Assembly (NCBI GenBank): GCA_021234155.1
Contig: JAJEKV010000010.1
Location: 18,205,418-18,269,417, forward strand
DNA length: 64,000 nucleotides
Direction: 5' to 3'
Source: Isoetes taiwanensis
Lineage: Eukaryota; Streptophyta; Lycopodiopsida; Isoetales; Isoetaceae
Shown here: piece after piece, positions 40,728-49,912 of the stretch
How positions within the stretch are numbered: the first letter of the stretch is position 1
How the letters are laid out: each line of letters opens with the position of its first letter
Notes under the pieces: generated by a model
What the model saw: only the letters and a program-made list of their open reading frames with translations
Told to the model about the DNA's origin: nothing
Databases searched by the model: none
Translations under genes and position numbers: made by a program

Positions 40728-41542
40728 AGATTAGCCTCTCTCCGACGCTGCTTCTCGGCGGCAGATAAGGGTCCTCGAACTGCCCGATCAATCTGCATAG
40801 GCTCAGGTCTAGATCTGCTAGATTCTACAGATGTGGCTGGGGAAGGCGTAGCTATAGGCGCTTGTGTAATTGGAAAGACCTGACTACGTCTCTCTTGCCT
40901 ACGTTCGAAGAGCCGATTATCACATCGAACTGCAAATCTGATGGCTTCTTCCAAACTCTGTGGATCCTCCATAGACAATAACATATCTTTGACATCCTCT
41001 CGTAACCCCCTTCGGAAACAATCTCGAAGTGCAATATCATCCCAGGCAGTATCTACTGCAATTTGACGAAATTCTGATGCATATACTGAAGCTGGGCGAG
41101 AGCCTTGCCTTAAGTTGCAAAGTTTTGTGACTGCTGTGCGCTGACGATCGGTGTCTCCAAAGCATGCTTCGAGTTCTGCAGTGAAAGCAGCAAAATCTTG
41201 CAACTCTGGGGCTCCTTTCTCCAATAAAGGAGCAAACCAACTTAGAGCTGGCCCTGTGAGAAGAGAACCAATCAGCCCCACTTGTTCTTGAGCTGTGGGA
41301 TATCTATGAGGATGGAGCTGAATCACAAGCCTGATCTGATTCAAAAAACCGCGGAGCTTGGACCGAGTGCCGTCAAACTTCTCTGGCAGGCTGATCTTAG
41401 GCTCTGATAGCCTCAATCCCGAGCTAGAAGCAGATTCATGTGAAGCAATACGTTCCTTAAGCTCTTTATTGTCCAACTGCAACTGCTGGCATACTTGAAC
41501 AAGCTGCTGGACCTGCTGTAATAAAGTCGGAATCTCCTCCAT
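40634..41542 (-). CDS. E3 gag
   Basis: I start at ATG 41542 (MEEIPTLLQQ); an upstream in-frame ATG at 41596 adds 18 residues of unlikely sequence. The protein of about 302 residues has an N-terminal coiled coil (LLQQVQQLVQVCQQLQLDNK), a retrotransposon gag domain (FDGTRSKLRGFLNQI, RQGSRPASVYASEFRQIA) and one CX2CX4HX4C knuckle (CLYCGGAGHIAHGC) near its end. One knuckle distinguishes it from the three in E1 and E2. The frame is open throughout. The protease follows in a different frame, as is usual or mutated. Confidence 0.88.
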   Translation of the reverse strand: MEEIPTLLQQVQQLVQVCQQLQLDNKELKERIASHESASSSGLRLSEPKISLPEKFDGTRSKLRGFLNQIRLVIQLHPHRYPTAQEQVGLIGSLLTGPALSWFAPLLEKGAPELQDFAAFTAELEACFGDTDRQRTAVTKLCNLRQGSRPASVYASEFRQIAVDTAWDDIALRDCFRRGLREDVKDMLLSMEDPQSLEEAIRFAVRCDNRLFERRQERRSQVFPITQAPIATPSPATSVESSRSRPEPMQIDRAVRGPLSAAEKQRRREANLCLYCGGAGHIAHGCPVKCLNQSENFRGRSE

Positions 41543-41623
41543 AGATAAAAATTGCCACATATGAGCAACAAAAATGCTTAGGATCAGAGCAGACAAGAAC
41601 CGGTAAGGGATTCCGGTTCAAAC

Positions 41624-41956
41624 TGTCATGAATCTACTAAAAAAACAAGGAAAATACGCAAGAAATACGGAAGAAATACGCCAAGATCGGCAAAGAATCT
41701 GATATATGAACAAGAATCAATAATACAGTAGCCCGAAGGCAAGCAAGAATACAAGACAGATGCCTAGAAGGCTCAAGACTGGCGTTGAACCGGAATGGTT
41801 TGACAAGAAGGAGGTGCCTCCTTATATATCTAGACCAACGGTCAAGATCGCGCCACTCCAATGGATGAGATCGCGCCAAGTGTCGCGCATGCATTTAAGT
41901 TCTAGAACATTCTAGAACCTTCTGGAGATAGTCCCACATATGAGGAAGACGTGAAG
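41624..41956 (-). repeat. E3 5' LTR, truncated (333 bp)
   Basis: It matches 36215-36547 and then stops abruptly at GTGAAG, where the E4 LTR begins. The missing 167 bp are not found in the rest of the window. No clear primer-binding site starting TGG follows it on the minus strand. Confidence 0.85.
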
Positions 41957-43519
41957 TGTGACGTCCCCTACTCATATACGGTGCACTCACCGTATACAAA
42001 CAGGAGTTCATCCCCCATACCAGCTCCATGCTAATATAGGGCCCTCCACGTATCACTGCAACCTTGAAGAGTTCCAGTGGGAAGAATGAAGGGGTCCTTT
42101 ACCCTGTCTCCCTCAGGGCCTACCTAGCTGCGGAAGCGTAAACATACATGTCAGTAGTACATACATCAACATCATATGACCATCACGAAGGATGGTCCTC
42201 CACATATCTGCATAGACAAAGATCAGCACATCACATAGGGAATCCTACCCAAGGCTCGCACTCAAAGGGATGACCCGACGGCTTGGGTCTCCGAGTTCAT
42301 TGCGCATGCAATTCATGGCAATGGATTTGGCTGGCATAAGAACATGGCATAGGGTTGTCCACTCCATCCGCCCCTCCCCGTGCACACTTTGCGGAGTAGG
42401 TCAAAAGTGTTGGGACTGACCAGAGCCCGGGATGCATAGCCAAAAGGGCTATTCCCGGTTTCATCTCCCCCGCCCGATGGGGCGGTAGGGATCACTCCCT
42501 CCGAGATCTACATGCCGACTCAAGGTGACTAGAGGGCCACCGCCCGTGATCGATCCGAACCCACCGGAAAGTCATGAACACCACTTCACGGTGTCGAGCC
42601 CATGCCTTACCCACACCGGTGGTAAGCCATTAGACCTAGTCACAATGATCCCCCAGAGGCCTTACACACCGAGGGATCGCTCAAGAGTCGAACACGAACC
42701 TCCTTCTTAGCCACCGGCCCTTCACCCACAACCGGTGTGGTTCTTGTACACAGTCGAATCTATGGTGTGCTAGAGAGGCTAATCTAGGAGCATCTACTAC
42801 CAAGCTTGAAGTCTCTACCCCCTTCCCAATACAAGGAGTTCACAGAGATACATCATCCATATACATCACAGAAGAACTAAAGAACATAGATCTAATCTAT
42901 ATCATAGAGTTAGGTTCTTTAGTTAGAGTCTGGTATCTACTCATCTAGAGATCTAGATAGCTGCTAAAGGCGATTTAATAGGCTAAACCCTACCGATACA
43001 ATGACCGGAAAACGGTTTAGACCATTAAATCGACTACATACCTGATCCATGAGTTGCTCCTCCTGACCTGAGTTCGACCATCCTACTGAACTGCTCGAAT
43101 CAAGGGAAACTAATGGTGCCATTCTCTCAGACGGAGTCTGGGAGGCGGTTTTGACTCCTAGAGCAGCCAAAACAGAGCTCTAAAACCCTAAGAACGAAAA
43201 TGGGCAAGTTAGGGTTCTCCTACTTAAATAGGCAAGGGTTGGGGCTTAGGGTTTCCAATTATCCCTTTAGGTATGTGGGATAATTGGAAATGGGCCCACT
43301 TGCCTTTAATGGCTAGGTGGCCAAATGTGCCTACATGGAAATGTGTGCACCTTAATAAATGTGCATGTGCACATTAATAAGAAATGCACATACCTAGTTG
43401 CCCCCTAGGGCTACTCACCTGGCTACACGTCGGCGTACACGTCAGTTGGAGTGGCGTGTACGCGTGACGAGACAGTACAGTATACATCCTGGGACCGTAT
43501 ACTGTGCTGGAACGTCACA
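41957..43519 (-). repeat. E4 LTR (1,563 bp)
   Basis: On the minus strand it begins TGTGACGTTCC at 43519 and ends GGGGACGTCACA at 41957, so TG...CA with an 8-bp terminal inverted repeat (TGTGACGT). A perfect polypurine tract abuts 43519, which makes this the 3' LTR of a minus-strand element extending to the right. No second copy exists in the window. The base composition is richer in GC than its right flank, and no protein is encoded. Confidence 0.75.
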
Positions 43520-43532
43520 TTCTCCCCACCTT
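43520..43532 (-). promoter_or_regulatory. E4 polypurine tract
   Basis: On the minus strand AAGGTGGGGAGAA leads directly into TGTGACG. It is preceded by ACAACATCATTTC, the typical end of plant chromoviral pol genes (ACATCnTTTnAAGGTGGGG). This suggests E4 was a chromovirus whose pol gene is otherwise gone. Confidence 0.75.
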
Positions 43533-44980
43533 GAAATGATGTTGTCCGCAGCATCGTGGGTCTCCCCACCTTGGAATCTTCCTAACCTGCAATCAACCTG
43601 ATGCATACGATATACTACTATTATACTTACACATTTATTAAGATTACCTTAAGGTAATATTTTTAAATTATTATTACGCCATTACATTATCAAATAACTT
43701 GTCAATTCGTAACTTCTATTAAAACATGGTACTTATTAGTCCTCGTTATTATAACATTTAGTTTATCACAATTTAAAACTTTCATATACAATTATTATTT
43801 AAGGTACTCTTCATTCCTTGCAACACATTCCAACAAAATTTGTGTTGCAAGTCCTCGCACCTTAAAATCCTGCATTAATTTTACAATATCTATAATTACA
43901 TACTTACTATCTTAATTATTAGAATTACTCTAAGGTAATGTTTAAGACATTACTGTACTATTTCATTACCCAATTAACTTATCACTTCATAACTTAATCT
44001 ACGCAAGGTAATTATTAACCTTACTTAATACAACATTTAAGTTTATCAAAGTTTATCAATTTCATACAAAATTTACACTTCTAAGGTACTCTTCATCCCT
44101 TGCAACACATTATGACTAAATTTGTGTTGCAAGTCTTCGTAGCTCGACCTCCTTGGCCTCCGGAGCGCTCTATTGGCCTGCAGGTCGACCTACGTTATTA
44201 CCATTTTAATTATTAATAAAATTTTGGTTATATGATGACCACCCCACCTATCTACATGGATGCATGGCTAATCTCCCAGCGTAGGAAGAGGGTGAATCTT
44301 CCATTATGGCCGTGGAGACAGCGCCTATATGCCTATATGCTGCTCATGCCTACACCCTAGTTGCCCAGCGTGGAGGATAGGTCCTTCCCGTATGTGGGCG
44401 TGAAGGCCAGATTCCTCCTATCAAAGCATATATGGGGCTAGAGGTGCTTTTCCTATCAATGCATTCCTGAATGACCTCCTTTCTCTCGAGGTCGTCTACT
44501 TCCGTGGAACAGAAGTAGACTTTCTAATCTACCTTCCACTCATCCAAGCGGAAACGCGGTCATGCCTACATTGACATTACACCACGCCCTAGAGATCACC
44601 GTAGTAATCTCATCATCGGTAACAACGCATGCAACCCATACCAAGCACAGGTTGCATGCGTAGATTAAGCTTAACTACACATGAAACTAATCTAAACACA
44701 AATCGACATGCCTGAGCCGATTTTTGCTCGAGTAATTTTGGGGATGACTTGGTCGTTGCATTGCTCCCATACTTTTGCTCCACTTTATTGGTGTAGTTAG
44801 CTATTACGTCAGTCTCGCACGTTGAGGACCTCCTGAGCTATCCATCTTGCGCTCTATTCGCTTCGGCCATTGCCGGAGTGAACTCTATTCTACGGGTCAG
44901 TCAATTCGATGCAAGTACGTTCAATCATAAGATTGAGCCCTCCCACTTTCTTCAAAAAGAAAATGGTCCTGCACCCCTTC
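43533..44980. other. E4 internal remnant, AT-rich, no gene
   Basis: No protein is recognised. The left part is very AT-rich and contains the tandem duplication listed next. A perfect 9-bp palindrome (ATGACGTTG, TACA, CAACGTCAT) occurs at 44982-45003 near the LINE boundary. Confidence 0.5.
43620..44139. repeat. Two-copy imperfect tandem repeat with a conserved hairpin
   Basis: AAGGTACTCTTCAT(T/C)CCTTGC recurs at 43801 and 44083 (offset 282 bp), and the preceding AT-rich parts also align. Each copy ends in an 11-bp inverted repeat, CTTGCAACACA...TGTGTTGCAAG (43817-43851 and 44099-44133). Its arms are unchanged although the loops differ. Confidence 0.75.
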
Positions 44981-45490
44981 AATGACGTTGTACACAACGT
45001 CATATCTATTCTCTCTCTCTCTGAAATTTGGTCGCTAGTTTGGGCGCTAGGGTTTTGTGGTTCTGACTTGGGCTCGTGATCCGAGGCAGGCCTTGTGACT
45101 ACATGCGATTTTGTGCAAGGAGTTTGTGTTGTTTTCACCTGGATTCGTGCATTTGTCATCTGATTTCGGGAAAAAAACAAGCATTTTTCTTGAGTCTGAT
45201 CAGAACTGGTGTCGGCAAAAACAGGGTCGGGTCTGCTTCAACTTGGTTTTCGGCTGCTACTTGGTTTTCGGGCCTGCTGGGTTCTGGTGCTGGGCAGACT
45301 GCATCCTTCAGCACTGGACAAAAACAGGGGTCCGTCTTCATAAAGGAAGGAGCAGGTCTGTAACTGTTCAGCTGGGCCGGATTGCAGCAGGTGGGGTCGC
45401 TTTGGAAGTTGCAGCAGGTCTGCAACTGTGTCTTCAGCTGGGCCGGATCAGGTTTGCACTGTTTCAGACAGGCTATAACGAGGGGAGACC

Positions 45491-46528
45491 ATGGCAAATA
45501 AACAAAAAGCAAAAAAAAGGGATGGTGGGTCTGCATCAGGCCAGAACATAAACAACAAAGCTAATGAAAAGAAAACAGGAAAAACAAAACAAATAACCTC
45601 TGATAACAGCAGCATTAACTCTGATGCTTCATCTGACGAACCGGGTTGTGGAGAAGATTCACCTGCAGTTATACCAGGGGATTTGCCTTCTGCAAGTTCG
45701 GCGGTCCAGCACTCTATACCAGGGGACCCTCACATTACTTCTGCTCCGCAAATTTCTGTTTTTGGGATCCCGGCAGCGGCTCCAATGTCTCACTCAAATT
45801 CGGCCATAGGAGGCATGTCTTCTGGTCCTTTTGGGGAACTGATTGTGGGTCAGCTCTTGACGGTCATGATGAGGATCTTGGATTCGATGGAGCAAGCTAG
45901 AAAAGAGGCAGAGCAAGCACGAAGGGAGGCAGCAGCACAGCAAGCTCAAATGATGAAAATTCTTCAAGGTATGAATGAATGCTTGTTCTCATTAAAGCAT
46001 GAGAATTCTGAGTTAAAGCAACAGATTGTAAACATGGCACCTCAATGTGAGATAGAAAATCCGAACTTTAGTGCTCCATATGAACAGGGCAGAGGATTTC
46101 AGGAAGCTATAGACATTCTCAATGGAAAAATGGAACACTTGAGTGATATGCATGAGAGGGAGATTAAAGCGAACAACTTTAGAATTGCAGGGTTGCCAGA
46201 GGAAGAGAACGAGAATACCATTGAGGCCGTGCAAAATTTTATAGCAGAGAATATGCAGGTGCAAGTGGATGTTTTGGAGGCATATCGGATTGGGAAGAAA
46301 GGTGAAGGAACACGTAATATTCTAGTGAAGTGTGCAAGTAAAGAGGTTAAAGCACGGGTCATGCAGAAGCGCTCATTGCTTAAAGGTCAACGCATTTGGA
46401 TCAATGATGACCTTACTAAAACTCAATTTGAGCAGCGGAAAAGTGACATTTTGAGAATGAAGGAAGCTAGGGCAGCAGGGAAGAGTGCGTATTGGAGAGG
46501 TGGAAGAGTGGTAATAGATGGGGCATAG
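45491..46528 (+). CDS. LINE ORF1 protein (345 aa), coiled coil plus RRM-like
   Basis: The start is ATG 45491. The N-terminus is basic and disordered (MANKQKAKKRDGG). Residues about 120-185 form a coiled coil (ILDSMEQARKEAEQARREAA, HENSELKQQI). Residues about 225-340 match the L1 ORF1p RRM and C-terminal domain (NNFRIAGLPEEENENTIEAV, AYRIGKKGEGTRNILVKCAS, RIWINDDLTKTQFEQRK). It would trimerise and bind LINE RNA as a chaperone. There is no CCHC knuckle, unlike the ORF1 of many flowering-plant L1 elements. The frame is intact and ends in a TAG that is in phase with ORF2. Confidence 0.88.
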   Translation: MANKQKAKKRDGGSASGQNINNKANEKKTGKTKQITSDNSSINSDASSDEPGCGEDSPAVIPGDLPSASSAVQHSIPGDPHITSAPQISVFGIPAAAPMSHSNSAIGGMSSGPFGELIVGQLLTVMMRILDSMEQARKEAEQARREAAAQQAQMMKILQGMNECLFSLKHENSELKQQIVNMAPQCEIENPNFSAPYEQGRGFQEAIDILNGKMEHLSDMHEREIKANNFRIAGLPEEENENTIEAVQNFIAENMQVQVDVLEAYRIGKKGEGTRNILVKCASKEVKARVMQKRSLLKGQRIWINDDLTKTQFEQRKSDILRMKEARAAGKSAYWRGGRVVIDGA

Positions 46529-48619
46529 GAAGTATCGACCGCCAGGATAGTATGCTGGAATATCAACACATTGAAACATAGCAAGGTATGCACTATGCTG
46601 GATTTTTTAGTTGATGTAGATATAATTTTCTTTTTGGAAACTTGTGAACATGAGGAGAAAGGTCTCCCAAAGATTGCAGGATTTACTTTGTTGCATTCTG
46701 TTTGGAATAAGAAAGGATGGAATCTTAAAGGTTCTGGGGGCATCGCTTGCTATGCGCGAATTGAAATTGCACAGACCGTATCGGTGTTAAAGCATAAAGC
46801 ATCCGCACAATATATTTGGATTGAAGTACCAGGCAAGTATGGTAAGATATATGTGGCAGGCTGTTACTTTCCACCAAGGGATTCTCCTGTTTATAACAAA
46901 GAAAATATAGATAAAGATGATCCATTTTTTTATTTGGAACAGGATATTTTGACTCTAAGTTTGACAGGTGAGATTTTGTTGATGGGTGACTTTAATGGTC
47001 GTACTGGGAACCATCAAGCAGCTTTGGTGAGCCCGGATGGGGAAGCAGAATGGTTAGAGATGTTAGATAATGACGAGTTAGAGATATCAGGGTGGAATAG
47101 GATTTCAGACGACAGTGTGAAATGGCCGACTCCACAAGGTCGTCATGTCTTGCATTTGTGTGGTGGTTTTGAGATGGTGATTTTCAATGGTACAGCTAGA
47201 TATCCAGGTTCTGGAAAACGAACTTGTAAAAATGCAAGTGTTGTAGACTACATCATTGCTAAGCCGTCTTTTGCTAAACATATTGTTAGTTTGACAGTTG
47301 GAGATGAAAATGAGAACTCTGATCATGTGCCTGTATCCATAGAAATAAGCGTACAGTGTCAATATAGACAACAGGGTGCTTCAGCTAAAGGTAAACGGAT
47401 ATACTTAAAATATGATAAGGCAGAGGAGTATAGTAAAATGTGTACGCAAAAAGTTGCATCCCTTGTTTGGCCTAATACAGTACAGGAAATGAGTGATGCA
47501 ATGACTATGATTTTGACTCAATCTGCTGACAGTTGTTTTATTTCTTATCGCCAGCGACAGGGGCTACCTTGCAATGCATGGTTTGATGCGGAATGCAAGC
47601 AACAAAGGTTAAGATTTAAATTAGCACAAGGGGTGAATAAGGTACATGAAAGAAAGGTTTATATTCAAATGCTTAAAAGCAAGAAACGGGCATATCTGCA
47701 TAAAAAGAATAGGAAAATGGTGGAAGAGTTGTTGGCTGAACCTAAAAAATTTTGGAAGAGACTTAAACCTGCGCAATATAGGGCTGATGGGTTGCATGTT
47801 GAGGCTTTGATAGCACACGTGCGGAAGCTATATAATGTACCTGGGGTTGAAGGTACGATGGTAGAAGAAGCAGAGGATGTGCTTATTTTTACTATCAATG
47901 ACATACAGGATGGACTTAAGAGGCTTGCTAATGGTAAAGCAGCAGATGCTTGTGGCCTTATGGCTGAAATGCTTAAATGGGCTGGAGAAGACGTTGCAAA
48001 TAAGATTGTAGATATGTTTAATATGGCAGTGAGAGATGGGTTTCCCATGTCTTGGCAGGTGAATAGGGTTGTGCCATTGCATAAATCAGGGGATGAAGCT
48101 GATCCAGGAAACTATCGTACCATCATGGTTAGTAGTCTTTATGCAAAATTGTTTGCTTCCATACTTGAGCGTAAAATTAGCATTTGGACAGAAGAGCATA
48201 ATGTCAGAGCAGTAGGGCAAGCGGGTTTTAGACCCAAGAAGTCCACCACTGATCATCTGGTTACTCTCCGGACTATGATGGATTCGGTTATTGGTAAAAG
48301 GAAACCTATGTTTGCTACATTTGTAGATTTCAGTAAAGCTTTTGATATGGTGGATAGGCGAAATTTGTGGCGCAGGATGGTGGATTTGGGGATCCCATCA
48401 AGCCTTAGGCATGCTGTAAGTGTACTTTATAAGAAAGTACTTGTACAATTATCATTTCCTTTTCTAGGATCATGTGATGAAGTGGTAGAAAGCAATATGG
48501 GGGTGAAGCAGGGATGTCCGTTGTCACCTACTTTGTTTGGTCTATTTATAGACCAGCTTGAAGGATGGATACGAACACATGGAGGAGATGGTACACCTCT
48601 GAATGGGTACGCGTTTTAA
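46529..48619 (+). CDS. LINE ORF2: APE endonuclease and N-terminal part of RT
   Basis: The open frame starts directly after the ORF1 TAG, in the same phase. The APE domain has VCWNINTLKHSK (46550-46585), IIFFLET (catalytic Glu), LLMGDFNGRTG, VVDYIIA and NSDHVPV, so the nicking enzyme looks complete. RT motifs follow: KSGDEADPGNYRTI, QAGFRPKKSTTDHL, FATFVDFSKAFDMVD (catalytic Asp) and GVKQGCPLSPTLFGL. The frame ends at 48619 just before the YADD motif. The first ATG in this frame is at 46595, after the WNIN motif. Ordinary initiation would therefore truncate the endonuclease, and readthrough of the TAG is the obvious alternative. Confidence 0.88.
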   Translation, partial: EVSTARIVCWNINTLKHSKVCTMLDFLVDVDIIFFLETCEHEEKGLPKIAGFTLLHSVWNKKGWNLKGSGGIACYARIEIAQTVSVLKHKASAQYIWIEVPGKYGKIYVAGCYFPPRDSPVYNKENIDKDDPFFYLEQDILTLSLTGEILLMGDFNGRTGNHQAALVSPDGEAEWLEMLDNDELEISGWNRISDDSVKWPTPQGRHVLHLCGGFEMVIFNGTARYPGSGKRTCKNASVVDYIIAKPSFAKHIVSLTVGDENENSDHVPVSIEISVQCQYRQQGASAKGKRIYLKYDKAEEYSKMCTQKVASLVWPNTVQEMSDAMTMILTQSADSCFISYRQRQGLPCNAWFDAECKQQRLRFKLAQGVNKVHERKVYIQMLKSKKRAYLHKKNRKMVEELLAEPKKFWKRLKPAQYRADGLHVEALIAHVRKLYNVPGVEGTMVEEAEDVLIFTINDIQDGLKRLANGKAADACGLMAEMLKWAGEDVANKIVDMFNMAVRDGFPMSWQVNRVVPLHKSGDEADPGNYRTIMVSSLYAKLFASILERKISIWTEEHNVRAVGQAGFRPKKSTTDHLVTLRTMMDSVIGKRKPMFATFVDFSKAFDMVDRRNLWRRMVDLGIPSSLRHAVSVLYKKVLVQLSFPFLGSCDEVVESNMGVKQGCPLSPTLFGLFIDQLEGWIRTHGGDGTPLNGYAF

Positions 48620-49852
48620 GCTTTTACTATATCTTTGATGATGTGGTGCTGCTTTCTGAGCATAGAAGGGATGCAAACTCATCTAGATGTGCTCGCAAGA
48701 TTCGTGATGCTATGGGTATGCGGGTGAATCTGGATAAGACCAAGGCTGTGGTTTTTTTGGCGCGTAAAGACGGATCATGTTCATTTCGATTATATGGGTA
48801 AGCAAGTGGAGATTATGGAGAATTATAAATATTTAGGCTTGATTGTAGATAAGAGCCCTAACTGAATCAAAAGCCGTTGAACATAGAGTGAATCTTTGGC
48901 TTAAAGGCATTATATGCCATGCAGAAAAAGTGTGAGTGCTTGATATTTGAATTTTGAAATGAAGCGTATGCTTTATAAAGTGCTTGTGCAGACTGTAGTG
49001 CTCTATGGATGTGAAGTTTGGGGGCCTGGACTTGCTAATGACAGATGGAAAAAGGTGGAAAAGATACAAAAGAAGTTCTTTCATACTGAGTTGGGTACTA
49101 AAATGCAGACACCCTATGACATGATGTTAGTAGAGTGCGGGATGATGTCACTTGAGGCTGAAGCTCTATGCAGGTTGCTACGCTATGTGTGCAAGGTTTT
49201 GTATGATATGCCAGTCAATAGTTTGCCCAGACATGCTCTAGAAGAAACTAGGAATAAAGGATGGTATGCGGATGTTACTAAGTGGCTTGTGAAATGGGGG
49301 ATGAATATTGATGAGCTATGGATGCACAAGAAAGATATTGATAGCTGGGTTAAGACGAGTTTTCTAAATAAGTCATGGAGCGTGCCGGCTGTAAAGAAAG
49401 AATATTATAGGAATCACATGAATCCCTCTTTTCAGGAAGCACAATATCTCAGGGAACCCATATCAGTGAAGTACAGGCAAGCAATTGCTAGAATCCGGTT
49501 AAGTTCACATCATCTTGGTGTAGAAGTTGGGAGATGGGCGGACATTGCACATGAATATAGATGTTGTAAAATATGTGATGCAGGGGTAGTGGAGGATGAG
49601 GCGCATGTTTTGCTCTTTTGTGATGCCTATTCCGATATAAGAGCAAAGTATGGGATTGATGTGGATTCACTTAGTGATTTTTTTCGGTACCCAGGTTCAT
49701 GTATTGGAGGGTGTATTGTTGAGATTCTTAAGCATAGAGAGGAATGGTTGAAAAGGAAAAATGTGGAGGAGATAGAGGTAGAGGAGCCCAGTGTATTATT
49801 CTCAGAGGATGCACTGGATGATTTGTTTTATGACTTTGATTGTGATGTGTAA
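48620..49852 (+). pseudogene. LINE ORF2, C-terminal half, frameshifted
   Basis: The RT core continues in shifted frames. The YADD region reads FYYIFDDVVLLSEH at about 48613-48660, with extra bases where the Ala codon belongs, then MGMRVNLDKTKAVVF. More shifts occur near 48770 and 48940. From 48947 to 49852 a 301-codon frame is intact. It contains the RT-connected region (VLYGCEVWGPGLANDRWKKV) and a terminal zinc-binding motif (CCKICDAGVVEDEAHVLLFC). It ends in an acidic tail. Because the active site is broken, this copy cannot move by itself. Confidence 0.85.
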
Positions 49853-49887
49853 ACGTCTCATAGGCCTGGCGGTCTCGAAGACGTAAT

Positions 49888-49912
49888 AATAAATTTCATT
49901 TCATTTCATTTC
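49888..49912 (+). repeat. LINE 3' tail (ATTTC repeats)
   Basis: After GACGTAATAATAA the sequence ends in AATTTCATTTCATTTCATTT. A short tandem tail instead of poly-A is known for several LINE families and marks the 3' end. Confidence 0.75.

Larger units (their letters stand above)
36215..41956 (-). mobile_element. E3: chromovirus-type Ty3/gypsy element, 5' LTR truncated
   Basis: On the minus strand the order is partial 5' LTR (41956-41624), gag, protease, RT, RNase H, integrase with chromodomain, polypurine tract and 3' LTR (36714-36215, TGTGACG...CATGACA). The chromodomain identifies a chromovirus, which targets integration by reading histone marks. The 5' LTR keeps only about 333 of 500 bp because it ends at the E4 LTR, so no target duplication can be checked. 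Pol carries nonsense and frameshift lesions. The LTRs share most positions, with scattered differences. Confidence 0.92.
45020..49912 (+). mobile_element. LINE (non-LTR retrotransposon), decayed at the RT core
   Basis: The order is a 5' region of about 470 bp, ORF1 (coiled coil plus RRM-like), a same-frame TAG, ORF2 (APE endonuclease, RT, C-terminal CCHC) and a 3' tail of ATTTC repeats (49888-49912). The 5' boundary is uncertain (after the CT run at 45010-45022). I found no clear target-site duplication. The shared CCCCTT at 44975 and 49911 is too weak. Several frameshifts from 48600 to 48950 destroy the RT catalytic region. Confidence 0.88.
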
